Virus record (IMG/VR): IMGVR_UViG_3300033052_000001
Location: 1 to 34,766 of that record
Length of the DNA stretch: 34,766 bases
DNA from: a virus
Reading direction: 5' to 3' (one strand)
The position numbers and the translations under genes were made by a program. The notes under the pieces were generated by a model, which was not told the DNA's origin, made no database searches, and saw only the letters and a program-made list of their open reading frames with translations. Positions 6,831 through 14,092 of this stretch are shown here, in pieces (position 1 is the stretch's first letter; each line of letters starts with the position of its first letter).

Positions 6831-6929
6831 CTAGTCCTTCCGTTCCGGTCCGCCAGAGAACCAGAACCACCAAAAGAAGACGAAGATGGCTGCAAGAAGA
6901 AGCCATCCAATCAAGTCTTTATCGACCAT
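6831..6929 (-). CDS. Small single-span membrane protein, 32 aa
   Basis: A very short gene overlapping the stop of the lipoprotein gene by 1 nt (TGATG). It encodes MVDKDLIGWLLLAAIFVF, then WWFWFSGGPERKD: a charged start, a hydrophobic and Trp/Phe-rich segment of about 18 residues, and a charged tail. Inside-negative and outside-positive ends frame one membrane span. Tight coupling to a lipoprotein gene suggests an envelope partner. A role in lysis (such as a small holin-like or spanin-like partner) is possible but unproven. Confidence 0.55.
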   Translation of the reverse strand: MVDKDLIGWLLLAAIFVFFWWFWFSGGPERKD

Positions 6930-7180
6930 CAGTTCACCACCTTTTGCAGGACTTCAGGCGAGCATGGGACAGAAGCCATCATGCCGTAATGTTCACCTGG
7001 ACCATACGAGAAGAAGCACAGATTCGTCTTGCGATCCATGAAGTAAATGCCATTATTGACGATTCGATTTCCTACGCTTTGATCGTGCGCGGATTGTTCT
7101 TGCGGAGTTGCTTGGCTGCATGCGCCAAGAGTAATCAACGAGAAGAACAGGACGGTGACGATTGTGCCAAAGATTTTCAT
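6929..7180 (-). CDS. Small lipoprotein, 83 aa
   Basis: The N-terminus MKIFGTIVTVLFFSLITLGACSQ is a lipoprotein signal peptide: Lys, a hydrophobic core, then the lipobox LGAC with the modifiable Cys at about residue 21. The mature part of 62 residues has a Gln/Ser-rich start and a compact end with two Cys (TNLCFFSY and SVPC), which may form a disulfide in the periplasm. It would be anchored in a membrane of a Gram-negative host. It could serve in lysis (outer-membrane spanin) or superinfection exclusion, but it lacks the Pro-rich Rz1 pattern. GGAG precedes the ATG at 7180. The gene for a 32-residue membrane protein follows with 1-nt overlap. Confidence 0.8.
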   Translation of the reverse strand: MKIFGTIVTVLFFSLITLGACSQATPQEQSAHDQSVGNRIVNNGIYFMDRKTNLCFFSYGPGEHYGMMASVPCSPEVLQKVVN

Positions 7181-7212
7181 ATGAGCTCCATATTATTTTG
7201 AAGCATCATAAC

Positions 7213-7234
7213 AAAAAAGGAGACCGAAGTCTCC
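7213..7234 (-). terminator. Rho-independent terminator with UUCG loop after the 7556-7251 gene
   Basis: The minus strand reads GGAGAC-TTCG-GTCTCC followed by TTTTTT: a stable tetraloop hairpin and U tract, 17 nt past the stop at 7251. Confidence 0.9.
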
Positions 7235-7250
7235 TTGATTTGAATCTCTT

Positions 7251-7556
7251 TTAGTTCTGAGGTTTCGAAACGTACTTTTCCAAGTCGCTCCAGTAACCAT
7301 GCGCCTTGGTTTTTGGATCCGTCCAGTAGTCAGCACTAGCACCAGTCGAGACTTCAATCTCACGACCATCAGGATGCTTGTACTTGTACTTGCGAACGAA
7401 GCCGGTTGCTTCCTTAGTTTCAGGTTCGAAGCCAGCAGCCGTTAGAGTCTTGTAGTGCCACTGATCCTCTACCTTGTGTACTGCCTTGTTGGCTTCTTCG
7501 AAGTCAGTGTTTTTCTTCTCGCTCTCGAGAATACCCATCAATTCTTTAATAAGCAT
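7251..7556 (-). CDS. Putative packaged protein with capsid-targeting-like N-terminus, 101 aa
   Basis: A 101-residue protein starting MLIKELMGILE|S, compatible with a prohead-protease site IxE|S. The remaining 90 residues are charged, with a segment of alternating strands (VRKYKYKHPDGREIEVSTGA, about residues 54-73) and an aromatic end. It is not a family I know. AAGGAG stands 5 nt before the ATG at 7556. It follows the gene at 7572-7922 by 15 nt and ends at a strong terminator, so the two form the end of one unit. Confidence 0.65.
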   Translation of the reverse strand: MLIKELMGILESEKKNTDFEEANKAVHKVEDQWHYKTLTAAGFEPETKEATGFVRKYKYKHPDGREIEVSTGASADYWTDPKTKAHGYWSDLEKYVSKPQN

Positions 7557-7571
7557 ATGAACTCCTTAATA

Positions 7572-7922
7572 TTAGTTCTTCTTGCTGGGACGCCACAGCA
7601 AGACTTCTTCGTCCGGATACAAATCACCATTTTCAATGGTCTTTGGCATGTTCAGCTTCTCCTTATCAAGGAGTTTACGAAGCTTCTCGACACCTTGTAC
7701 AACCTTCGGGTTACCGCTTGCCCAATCGCGATAATTATTAGGCTGGCCTCGTTCCAGCTTTTGTTTTACCGCTGCTTTAGCCTTTGCCATGGTCGAGTAA
7801 GGACCAATGATGAACCATTCCGGAGCACCTCGACCATACGGATCATCCCATGAGCTGAACCCAAAATACATCTTGGTTTCCTCTTGTGCTTGATCGTTTT
7901 CAAAAAGTTCATCAATTTTCAT
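7572..7922 (-). CDS. Putative packaged protein with capsid-targeting-like N-terminus, 116 aa
   Basis: A 116-residue protein starting MKIDELFE|N, the shortest form of the shared N-terminal peptide. The middle (YFGFSSWDDPYGRGAPEWF, then a helix STMAKAKAAVKQKLERG) looks like a small alpha/beta domain rich in aromatic residues. Function unknown. AGAGGAA precedes the ATG at 7922. A promoter-like site (7965-7973) and an 8-bp inverted repeat (7939-7967) fill the 56-bp gap upstream. Confidence 0.65.
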   Translation of the reverse strand: MKIDELFENDQAQEETKMYFGFSSWDDPYGRGAPEWFIIGPYSTMAKAKAAVKQKLERGQPNNYRDWASGNPKVVQGVEKLRKLLDKEKLNMPKTIENGDLYPDEEVLLWRPSKKN

Positions 7923-7938
7923 TTCAGATTCCTCTGGA

Positions 7939-7967
7939 AATGGATCCCATGTATCATGAGATCCATT
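7939..7967 (-). terminator. Hairpin after the AAA+ ATPase gene
   Basis: A perfect 8-bp inverted repeat (AATGGATC with GATCCATT) around a 13-nt loop. There is no T run, so it may be a weak terminator or an operator rather than a standard terminator; it partly overlaps the promoter-like site at 7965-7973. Confidence 0.4.
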
Positions 7968-7973
7968 ATATCA
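7965..7973 (-). promoter_or_regulatory. Extended -10 promoter-like site (TGATATAAT)
   Basis: The minus strand reads TGA followed by a perfect TATAAT, 43 nt upstream of the ATG at 7922. No good -35 is visible, as expected for an extended -10 promoter. Confidence 0.5.
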
Positions 7974-7978
7974 TAACA

Positions 7979-9640
7979 TTAAGCGTACTGGACTAGGTCC
8001 TTCCAGTTTGGAGCGCCGGAACGAACAATATCCAATCCTTTGATGAACTCTCGCATCGTCACTGCATCTAGCATCTTCTTACCATGGAGATCCAATAGAA
8101 CTTCGATTAGTTCTTCCTTCTTGTCTAGCGAGACATCAGTGCCGCCTAGGTTAGGAAGAATCGAGCGCATACGCTTCAAGGTTTCTTGTGGAGTCAACGA
8201 CATATCAATCTTAGCCGAACGCGACATGATTGCAGAGTCGAACTTGTCCTTTGCTAGGTTCGAGATGAACACAACGCGGCCCTTGAAGTCAAACACCGAT
8301 GGGAACTTGAGCTTGTCCTTCTTCTTACCACCACCTTCGCCATCATCGTCTTCGTCTTCCTCTTCTTCGGCTGGCTTACCAGCTAGGAACTTATCGACTT
8401 GGTCGTTATACTCTTCACGAGCTTCATCGCTCATCTTCGACACGTTCTTCATCTGAGCGGTCGACAACGAGATTTCGCGAACTGGCGAAGTATCGAGTGC
8501 TGCCTTCAACAGGTTCGAAGAATCCTTGTCACCCCACATCGAATCGCAATCATCGAATAGAACTAGACCACCCTTACGGAACATGAACAAAGTCTTGTAC
8601 AATTCGGTCGACGTGATCTTACCAGAGATCTTGATGAAGTCCTTACCCTTCGAAAGGCCAGCTTCCTTCACTGCTTGCATAATGGTGTAAGTCTTACCAG
8701 TACCCGGGCCACCATAGATCAAGAGCGAACGTAGCTTGTTGTTACATGCCATCGTGACTAGCTGGTACAAGTGACCATACAGCGTATCGACATCACGCAT
8801 TTCTTCTTCGGACGGCTTAGCATTTGGATTCATCGTACCTTGAATCTGCTTGTACAATGCTTGAGCTTCCTTGCTGTCCTTAGCCGAAAGGAACTTCTTC
8901 GAGACTGGATCTTGTGCAGTCACCTTAATGAATAGCGTAGGACCTGGCTTACCATCCTTCGAATCACCCTTGACTTCAACACCAGAGACCTTAGTTTCTT
9001 CGCCACCTTCGGACGAACCACCACCACCTGGAATTAGAGACCAACGACCACGACCAACCTTCTGTGCGTCGAGGTACTTCTTGTTTGGAACTGCAACATT
9101 GTTATCACGAGCGATCTTAACGATCTGGTCGAATGTGACAGATTGAACTTCACCATCGCCTAGATCCTTCTGTGCTAGCTTTAGGAATTCTTCTGGCGAA
9201 ACGCCCTTTGCTTCGAATAGTTCCGAAGTTAGTTCGTACGAAACAGCTTCAACGGATTCCGAAACAGGAACCTTACCTTCCTTAGGCGACTTGATTAGCT
9301 GAGCAATTGCCTTAAGTTCTTTAGCGATAACTGCAACAGAAAGGCCATCGGTGTGTAGCGTGTAATCAGCAGCACCGTCTAGCGTGTACTTGGTCCAGAC
9401 GTCAAAACCAACGATTGCACCAGATTTGGTACGAACACGGAATGCCTTGCCCTTACCAAAGAAGTATAGGTATGCTGGGCCTGATTTACCTTGTTCGATA
9501 CCGTCCTTACCACCAAAGCGGTAGATACGCGAATTTAGCAATTGAGGCATACGCTTCTCAATTGTATTGATAATTCTACCGAGATCGGAATCCTGTTCCT
9601 TCTTCTCAGCAATGAATAGTTTGAATGATGATAGGGTCAT
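7979..9640 (-). CDS. AAA+ ATPase with capsid-targeting-like N-terminus
   Basis: A 553-residue protein whose C-terminal half is an AAA+ module: Walker A GGPGTGKT (about residues 310-317), Walker B GLVLFDDCD (358-366), a sensor-1-like VVFISN (about 456-461) and a likely arginine-finger stretch SRSAKID. An acidic run of about ten Glu/Asp followed by Gly and Lys (about 425-443) interrupts the module. The first 250 residues are unfamiliar and hold a Gly-rich linker (about 203-214). The ATG at 9640 is preferred over a GTG at 9649, because only a weak GTGAG precedes either and it yields MTLSSFKLFIAE|K, matching the neighbours' targeting peptides. A second LFE|A site lies near residue 143. Substrate unknown; it may remodel a host or virion protein. 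Confidence 0.75.
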   Translation of the reverse strand: MTLSSFKLFIAEKKEQDSDLGRIINTIEKRMPQLLNSRIYRFGGKDGIEQGKSGPAYLYFFGKGKAFRVRTKSGAIVGFDVWTKYTLDGAADYTLHTDGLSVAVIAKELKAIAQLIKSPKEGKVPVSESVEAVSYELTSELFEAKGVSPEEFLKLAQKDLGDGEVQSVTFDQIVKIARDNNVAVPNKKYLDAQKVGRGRWSLIPGGGGSSEGGEETKVSGVEVKGDSKDGKPGPTLFIKVTAQDPVSKKFLSAKDSKEAQALYKQIQGTMNPNAKPSEEEMRDVDTLYGHLYQLVTMACNNKLRSLLIYGGPGTGKTYTIMQAVKEAGLSKGKDFIKISGKITSTELYKTLFMFRKGGLVLFDDCDSMWGDKDSSNLLKAALDTSPVREISLSTAQMKNVSKMSDEAREEYNDQVDKFLAGKPAEEEEDEDDDGEGGGKKKDKLKFPSVFDFKGRVVFISNLAKDKFDSAIMSRSAKIDMSLTPQETLKRMRSILPNLGGTDVSLDKKEELIEVLLDLHGKKMLDAVTMREFIKGLDIVRSGAPNWKDLVQYA

Positions 9641-9675
9641 TTGACTCACTTATGCGTGTTTTGAAATGTTTCTTT

Positions 9676-9683
9676 TATTTATA
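9676..9683 (-). promoter_or_regulatory. Exact T4-type late promoter (TATAAATA)
   Basis: A perfect TATAAATA on the minus strand 36-43 nt upstream of the ATG at 9640, directly abutting the terminator hairpin at 9684-9704. Confidence 0.75.
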
Positions 9684-9704
9684 GGACGACAGTTTTTGTC
9701 GTCC
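9684..9704 (-). terminator. Terminator hairpin after the 14068-9721 operon
   Basis: A perfect 7-bp GC-rich stem (GGACGAC with GTCGTCC) around a 7-nt loop, 17 nt past the stop at 9721. Minus-strand sequence after the stem is A/T-rich and is itself the late promoter of the next gene. Confidence 0.6.
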
Positions 9705-9720
9705 ATATTTAGGCCAGAAT

Positions 9721-10893
9721 TTATAGCTTCGTGATAGCAGTCAGGACCTGCGTAATCTTTTCAGTATGCTTTTCCATATCATCGCGAGTCTTGATCTTAA
9801 GATTCGATTCTCTTGAGTTCATCTGATGGTATCGATTACCAAGTTCCTTCTTCAGTGGCGCAACAGCCTTGGCAACTGCGCTTGGATCGAATTCACGAAG
9901 CCATTCAATTCCATGAACATCAAATCTTCCAATTTTATCAAGCTTAGGTTCATTGACCAGCTTTTGAATGTGAATACTCAATTGCTTGATCACGACCTTA
10001 ACTAGCTTATCGATCTTAGCTTGCAGCTTGCTAGTCGCCTTCTTGTACATATCGTAGCCAACTGGAACGTGCACATACAACTCAACCCTTAACGGTTGTT
10101 CGTCGCCGCGACTGAAGTAATCTTCTCTCACTTCATACGTGACCGCATCTTCCTTGTAAACCTCCGGATCAATCGAGAACAGCTTAGCATATTGATACTT
10201 GATCAAGATATCATTCTGTTCTGGAGTCAGCTTGTCACCCCATGACTTGAGAACATATTCATACAAGCGATCCATTTCCTTGTCACGATCTTTCGCCTTA
10301 TTCATTTGAGCTAGGATTTTGTTGACCTTCTCTGGTGTGTCATACTTACGTGTGTATGGCTCCAACAGCTTTGCTACCTCGACTTCATACGTCCCGGTTG
10401 GAAGAATGACTTCTGATTCTTTAGCAAACCCGCTCTTACGAACATCGATGCCTACACCATTTTTGACTTTGGTCTTGAGAACAACACCGCCATACCCGGT
10501 CATGTGGTCTCCAGACTTGCGCTGCTTTTCAGCTGCATACATCAATTCCGGTGTTGGGAAATACGACTTCTTGGAATGGGCGAAATCTTCAGCGGTCTCT
10601 TCGCTTGGAGTCCATGAGCTAGCCCCTTTGATCTCGACCGTGCCATCTTCGATGCTAGCTAGAAACTTATCATGCTGCTCTTGCGATGAGAAGTGAAGGC
10701 CGCGATATAGAACTCCACCTTCATACGGATACTTCTTGTTAAGCTTGTCATAATGTGGAGACACAGGAGTGAACGCATCGGCCGTGTATTTGTACAGAGC
10801 TTGATCTGCTTTGTCTAGGCTGTCATGGCGTTCTTTATCGACTAACGAACCATAGTTCGTCTCTTGTAGGAGATATTGTTTGAATGTAATCAT
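9721..10893 (-). CDS. ADP-ribosyltransferase-like protein 2 with capsid-targeting-like N-terminus
   Basis: A 390-residue protein with the R-S-E signature near its N-terminus: VLYRGLHFSS (Arg64), ASSWTPSEETAEDFA (Ser92/Ser93-x-Thr95-type block) and KESEVILP (Glu159-x-Glu161). These are the NAD-binding Arg, the Ser-Thr-Ser strand and the catalytic Glu-x-Glu of arginine-type mono-ADP-ribosyltransferases. The C-terminal 200 residues are helical and unassigned. The domain order is the reverse of the protein at 4044-5228, so the two are not simple duplicates. MITFKQYLLQE|T at the start resembles the targeting peptide. The start overlaps the upstream stop by 4 nt. It is the last gene of an operon that also makes the small terminase. 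As with T4 Alt, packaging and injection would let it act at once on the host; this is inference. Confidence 0.8.
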   Translation of the reverse strand: MITFKQYLLQETNYGSLVDKERHDSLDKADQALYKYTADAFTPVSPHYDKLNKKYPYEGGVLYRGLHFSSQEQHDKFLASIEDGTVEIKGASSWTPSEETAEDFAHSKKSYFPTPELMYAAEKQRKSGDHMTGYGGVVLKTKVKNGVGIDVRKSGFAKESEVILPTGTYEVEVAKLLEPYTRKYDTPEKVNKILAQMNKAKDRDKEMDRLYEYVLKSWGDKLTPEQNDILIKYQYAKLFSIDPEVYKEDAVTYEVREDYFSRGDEQPLRVELYVHVPVGYDMYKKATSKLQAKIDKLVKVVIKQLSIHIQKLVNEPKLDKIGRFDVHGIEWLREFDPSAVAKAVAPLKKELGNRYHQMNSRESNLKIKTRDDMEKHTEKITQVLTAITKL

Positions 10894-11570
10894 GATAAAT
10901 CTGCTTTGAGGCTTTGTTTTACGTGTAGGTCACCAATCAGCTTTTTGAAAGTCTCGTAATGAGCCAATACTTTTTCTGTTGGAATTGCGTAGAAGTATTT
11001 ACATTCGAGCATTAACTCATGCTTCTTATCGACGCATTCCATAAGGCCCTCATTGTATTTGAATTCGTTCTCTTTCAAAAATGATTTGACCAAACGATCA
11101 CGCTTAGCATCAGTGTCAGCTTGATGCATGTCATAATAGAGATCACCTTCGTCTTCCGAAGGCCCCAATCCATTCTCAAGATCAGCTAGCTTTTCCGACC
11201 AGAGATAATCGAACTTGCCAATTGGAAAGATCAAATGCTTATTCCCTGTTGCATCCTTTGGATCTCCGCTGACATACAACGCGTTCTTACGGAAGTCGCG
11301 GCCATATTGATCGGTGAAGACACGATCAATGCTCTCACGAATCTCAGCATCATTTGATGGAGCTGGGTTTGTACGATTCGATTTCAATTCAGTCTTTGGC
11401 CACGGTGAACTAGACAAACTGTAATAGATTGGATGGAACTTACCACTACGCGCGACCTTATGAAGGAACTGCTGGCAATCGTCTTTGATCTGATTCAAAG
11501 CATCAACGAGATACCACTTATCTTCTTCGTTGGTATCTCGTTCTGAAATAAATTCTTTAAACGTTTTCAT
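10890..11570 (-). CDS. Putative packaged protein with capsid-targeting-like N-terminus, 226 aa
   Basis: A 226-residue protein starting MKTFKEFISE|R, the closest match here to the T4 internal protein start MKTYQEFIAE. The middle has an ordered set of short blocks: PIYYSLSSSP (about residue 48), RKNALYVSGDP (about 95-105) and LIFPIGKFDYLWSEK (about 113-127). I have seen this block order in other phage proteins and it may be a diverged NAD-dependent transferase fold, but the motifs are not decisive. Overlaps of 4 nt on both sides tie it to the GNAT and ADP-ribosyltransferase-like genes. AGGGAT precedes the ATG. Confidence 0.65.
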   Translation of the reverse strand: MKTFKEFISERDTNEEDKWYLVDALNQIKDDCQQFLHKVARSGKFHPIYYSLSSSPWPKTELKSNRTNPAPSNDAEIRESIDRVFTDQYGRDFRKNALYVSGDPKDATGNKHLIFPIGKFDYLWSEKLADLENGLGPSEDEGDLYYDMHQADTDAKRDRLVKSFLKENEFKYNEGLMECVDKKHELMLECKYFYAIPTEKVLAHYETFKKLIGDLHVKQSLKADLS

Positions 11571-11953
11571 TTAGGATCCCTGTACATCGAGTCCATGATC
11601 GAGTAATCACGTCCTTTACCTTTGTTTTCAATAAATCCAAAACGTTTATAGAATTGGATGAGTCGCGCTTTGGATGTCGTTCCAAAGCCATCATCTTTTC
11701 CAGATGGAGAAAGAATGATTTTCAATTTGTTCTTGTCTGCATAATCGGTAAGCATTTGCATTGCTTTCGATCCAACCCCAGAACTCATCTTGTCTTTGCC
11801 GACCATGATCAAACGAAGCCCGATTGTATTTCTACCAGGCATTTTCCATAGATCGAATTTGTGAAGGCCGAGTTCGTCTTTGACCTTATCTGCAAAATCA
11901 TAGACGTCATCGTCAGACACAAACTCTAGTAGGAACTCTTTAAACGTCTTCAT
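11567..11953 (-). CDS. GNAT-family N-acetyltransferase with capsid-targeting-like N-terminus
   Basis: A 128-residue protein starting MKTFKEFLLE|F. The core of a GNAT fold is visible: a strand GLRLIMV, the acetyl-CoA loop SSGVGSKAMQML (about residues 57-68, the R/QxxGxG/A type with Gly59 and Gly61), a strand KIILSPS and the late motif ARLIQFYKRFGFIE (about 96-109). It would transfer an acetyl group from acetyl-CoA to an amine of a protein, peptide or small molecule; the substrate is unknown. After removal of ten residues the enzyme is a minimal GNAT. It directly follows the small terminase gene with ATGA overlap. Confidence 0.75.
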   Translation of the reverse strand: MKTFKEFLLEFVSDDDVYDFADKVKDELGLHKFDLWKMPGRNTIGLRLIMVGKDKMSSGVGSKAMQMLTDYADKNKLKIILSPSGKDDGFGTTSKARLIQFYKRFGFIENKGKGRDYSIMDSMYRDPK

Positions 11954-12384
11954 TCTTGGAGCATCTTCAAAATTTCATTGCGATCAGCAACAATCAAATT
12001 CTGATTGACTGTGTTTGGTGTGGATCCATCGACCTTGAGCTTGAGCTTTTCATGACGAATCTTGGCACGAGTGTTGACAGAATTCAATGCGATATTCAAG
12101 TATTGAGCCGCGACTTCAGCATTACGAGCAGCAAAGCGTGGATCAACTTCCTGAACCATTTGAGTTTGCTGTTCGAATGCATCGATTGCATAGCCGTAGA
12201 TCGTTGCAAGCTGTGACGACACGGCACGATCTTCTTCATTGATTAGGCTGGACGTATCTGCTGAATCTTCCATAGTCGCGACAATCTCGGTCGTTTGAGG
12301 CTGAACCTTCGAGATAGTCGAACCTGGTTCGATCCCAAATACGTCTTCTAGGATATTCTCTGTTAGTTTAACGTCTTCGCTCAT
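11950..12384 (-). CDS. 16: Terminase small subunit, gp16-like
   Basis: A 144-residue, mostly helical protein. The central helices (about residues 55-75 and 80-110, with FEQQTQMV and ARNAEVAAQYLNIAL) match the long coiled-coil hairpin of T4-type small terminases, and the C-terminal LIVADRNEILKMLQE resembles the end of that family in T4-like phages. It recognises phage DNA and regulates the large subunit during packaging. The start overlaps the gp4-like gene by 4 nt with AAGG upstream, and the stop overlaps the GNAT gene by 4 nt. Unusually, the large subunit gene is about 11 kb further on. Confidence 0.75.
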   Translation of the reverse strand: MSEDVKLTENILEDVFGIEPGSTISKVQPQTTEIVATMEDSADTSSLINEEDRAVSSQLATIYGYAIDAFEQQTQMVQEVDPRFAARNAEVAAQYLNIALNSVNTRAKIRHEKLKLKVDGSTPNTVNQNLIVADRNEILKMLQE

Positions 12385-12809
12385 TTCTTACCTTTTGTTC
12401 TGAATAAGCTTTTTTCTGTGAGGACTCTAAACGATAATCCATGCTTGTCACAGAATTGTTTTGCTGCTTCCCATTTAGCCATATTTATGGCAATTGCAAC
12501 CTTGTCATACGTGGTTGACTTCTTAGTCAATGCCGCTTCTTTGCTAGGCTTGATCTCAACTAATTCTTTTACCAATTGTCCAGCCGCATTACGATACAAA
12601 ATAAAGAAGTCTGGAATGTAGTGATGGATTCTGCCAGTCGTCGGCTTGACATATGGAATTCGAATCTCTTCACTACCCCATTTCAGGATGTGAATGTTGT
12701 TATCACAGAATTCCATGAACCTGCACTCCCACGAAGATCTGAATTCGATGTCGTTGACATCTCCGACATACTTCTCCGGGCGTTTTGGAATAAATCTGCC
12801 TTTAGCCAT
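12381..12809 (-). CDS. 4: Head completion protein, gp4-like (TnsA/nuclease-like fold)
   Basis: A 142-residue protein that matches T4 gp4 head completion protein in its key features: FIPKRPEKYVGDVNDI, RSSWECRFMEFCD, ILKWGSEEIRIPY, HHYIPDFFI and VEIKPSKE. The E...PDFxI...ExK pattern (Glu at about 28, Asp at about 68, Glu-x-Lys at about 87-89) is the TnsA/PD-(D/E)xK nuclease-like core. gp4 acts after packaging to finish the head before tail joining. The family is usually about 150 residues, so the gene is complete. It shares 1 nt with the upstream stop (TAATG) and overlaps gene 16 by 4 nt. Confidence 0.9.
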   Translation of the reverse strand: MAKGRFIPKRPEKYVGDVNDIEFRSSWECRFMEFCDNNIHILKWGSEEIRIPYVKPTTGRIHHYIPDFFILYRNAAGQLVKELVEIKPSKEAALTKKSTTYDKVAIAINMAKWEAAKQFCDKHGLSFRVLTEKSLFRTKGKK

Positions 12810-14068
12810 TACACGAAAGTTCCCAAGTCTACAAAGTCTGTAATCACATCAGCATTGTTATCCAACGCATTCGACATGACATTTGCCGCGCTGTCATCAA
12901 CGCTGAAGCCAAATGTGTTTTGAAGACCAGCTCTAGCTTGATCCAAGCTTGGAACTGCAGAATTCACAGACGCTGCCGCCTCATCCAATTCACTCGCGGC
13001 AGATGAGACAACATCCGATGAAAGCTGAGGGAATGAAGACGCGGATGACCCAAGGATATTTCCAAGAGCATCGGTGTTCATCAATCTCGAATTACCGCTG
13101 CGGCTGCTATCATCACCCATCAATGCATTACCGAATTGGTTGCGTGATGTTGCATCAGTATTGCCAACGATATCCGATGCACCCCACGAATATTCTGGAG
13201 TACCAGACGTAGCTTCATCCTTGATGTACAGCGCATCATAGTTGAAAGCAACAGACAACGAGCTTCCGCCATCGGTCGATTCATGGGTTAGGTTGTCGAA
13301 GTCGAATGTCTCAATACGAGGATTCGAGAACACGAATACGTTTTGACGAGTTCCATGGCCATAGACTTGAACCAACTCAATATGGCTCAGCAGGTTGCGT
13401 TGGTTGTTCATGAGAACACCCATCGAAGCTGAATAGATCCCTGAGGCCTTTTGGCCAGGCAGTTGGAAGTTCATTCCAGCATCTTCAAAGAATCGATTGT
13501 TGTCGGCCGTTAATGATGACACCGGCGAATGCGCAGTGCGGTACATGTTGAAGAAATCGAGGACCTTGTTTTGGATGTCATCGTGGAATGTCATCTGCAA
13601 CGGTTCGTGCTTAATGCTCTTCAAGATCTTTGTCTTGAAGTTATACATGTTGACTTCTTCATATTCGAACGTGACCTTTGGCTTATCAATCTCTTTGACC
13701 ACATACATGAACTCACGATTCGCAGTTCTCGAGTATGGATCATTGAAGATGAATTTGACTTTGAAAATGAAGCGGTGCTTTGGCGCATACTGAACCAAGT
13801 CAGCAGCGTAGCGAGTCGATTGCCAGGTTCCTGATCCTAGGCGAGTGGCCAGAGATGACGAGCTTCCACGTGCGCTGTTTGCCGAAGCACTTGCTGAAGG
13901 TGATGCAGCCGAATCATCACTAGAAGGAACGAACAACTGATTTGCATCGTCGGTCATTTGGCTCAAATTCTGGCTGCTGAAATCGGCAGCAGCGGCGCCA
14001 AACTTTGCTAGAGCATTCTGCTCTAGGTTGACGTCATAGCCAGGTAAAAGGGATGAAAGGTCTGCCAT
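12809..14068 (-). CDS. Tail-tube-fold baseplate or tail protein, gp54-like
   Basis: A 419-residue virion protein. Residues about 88-280 look like the tube fold shared by T4 gp19, gp48 and gp54: HRFIFKVKFIFND, EIDKPKVTFEYEEVNMYNFKTKI and MTFHDDIQNKVLDFFNMYR. The parts on either side are low-complexity Ser/Ala-rich (about 48-75 and 330-400), so they are probably flexible or packed against partners. gp54 starts tail tube polymerisation on the baseplate; its position before the gp4-like gene fits a baseplate or tail-tube-initiator role. gp48 is an alternative. An exact late promoter lies 25-32 nt upstream, and GGTGAG precedes the ATG. Confidence 0.55.
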   Translation of the reverse strand: MADLSSLLPGYDVNLEQNALAKFGAAAADFSSQNLSQMTDDANQLFVPSSDDSAASPSASASANSARGSSSSLATRLGSGTWQSTRYAADLVQYAPKHRFIFKVKFIFNDPYSRTANREFMYVVKEIDKPKVTFEYEEVNMYNFKTKILKSIKHEPLQMTFHDDIQNKVLDFFNMYRTAHSPVSSLTADNNRFFEDAGMNFQLPGQKASGIYSASMGVLMNNQRNLLSHIELVQVYGHGTRQNVFVFSNPRIETFDFDNLTHESTDGGSSLSVAFNYDALYIKDEATSGTPEYSWGASDIVGNTDATSRNQFGNALMGDDSSRSGNSRLMNTDALGNILGSSASSFPQLSSDVVSSAASELDEAAASVNSAVPSLDQARAGLQNTFGFSVDDSAANVMSNALDNNADVITDFVDLGTFV

Positions 14069-14092
14069 ATACTCACCATTATGTTCAGTTAT

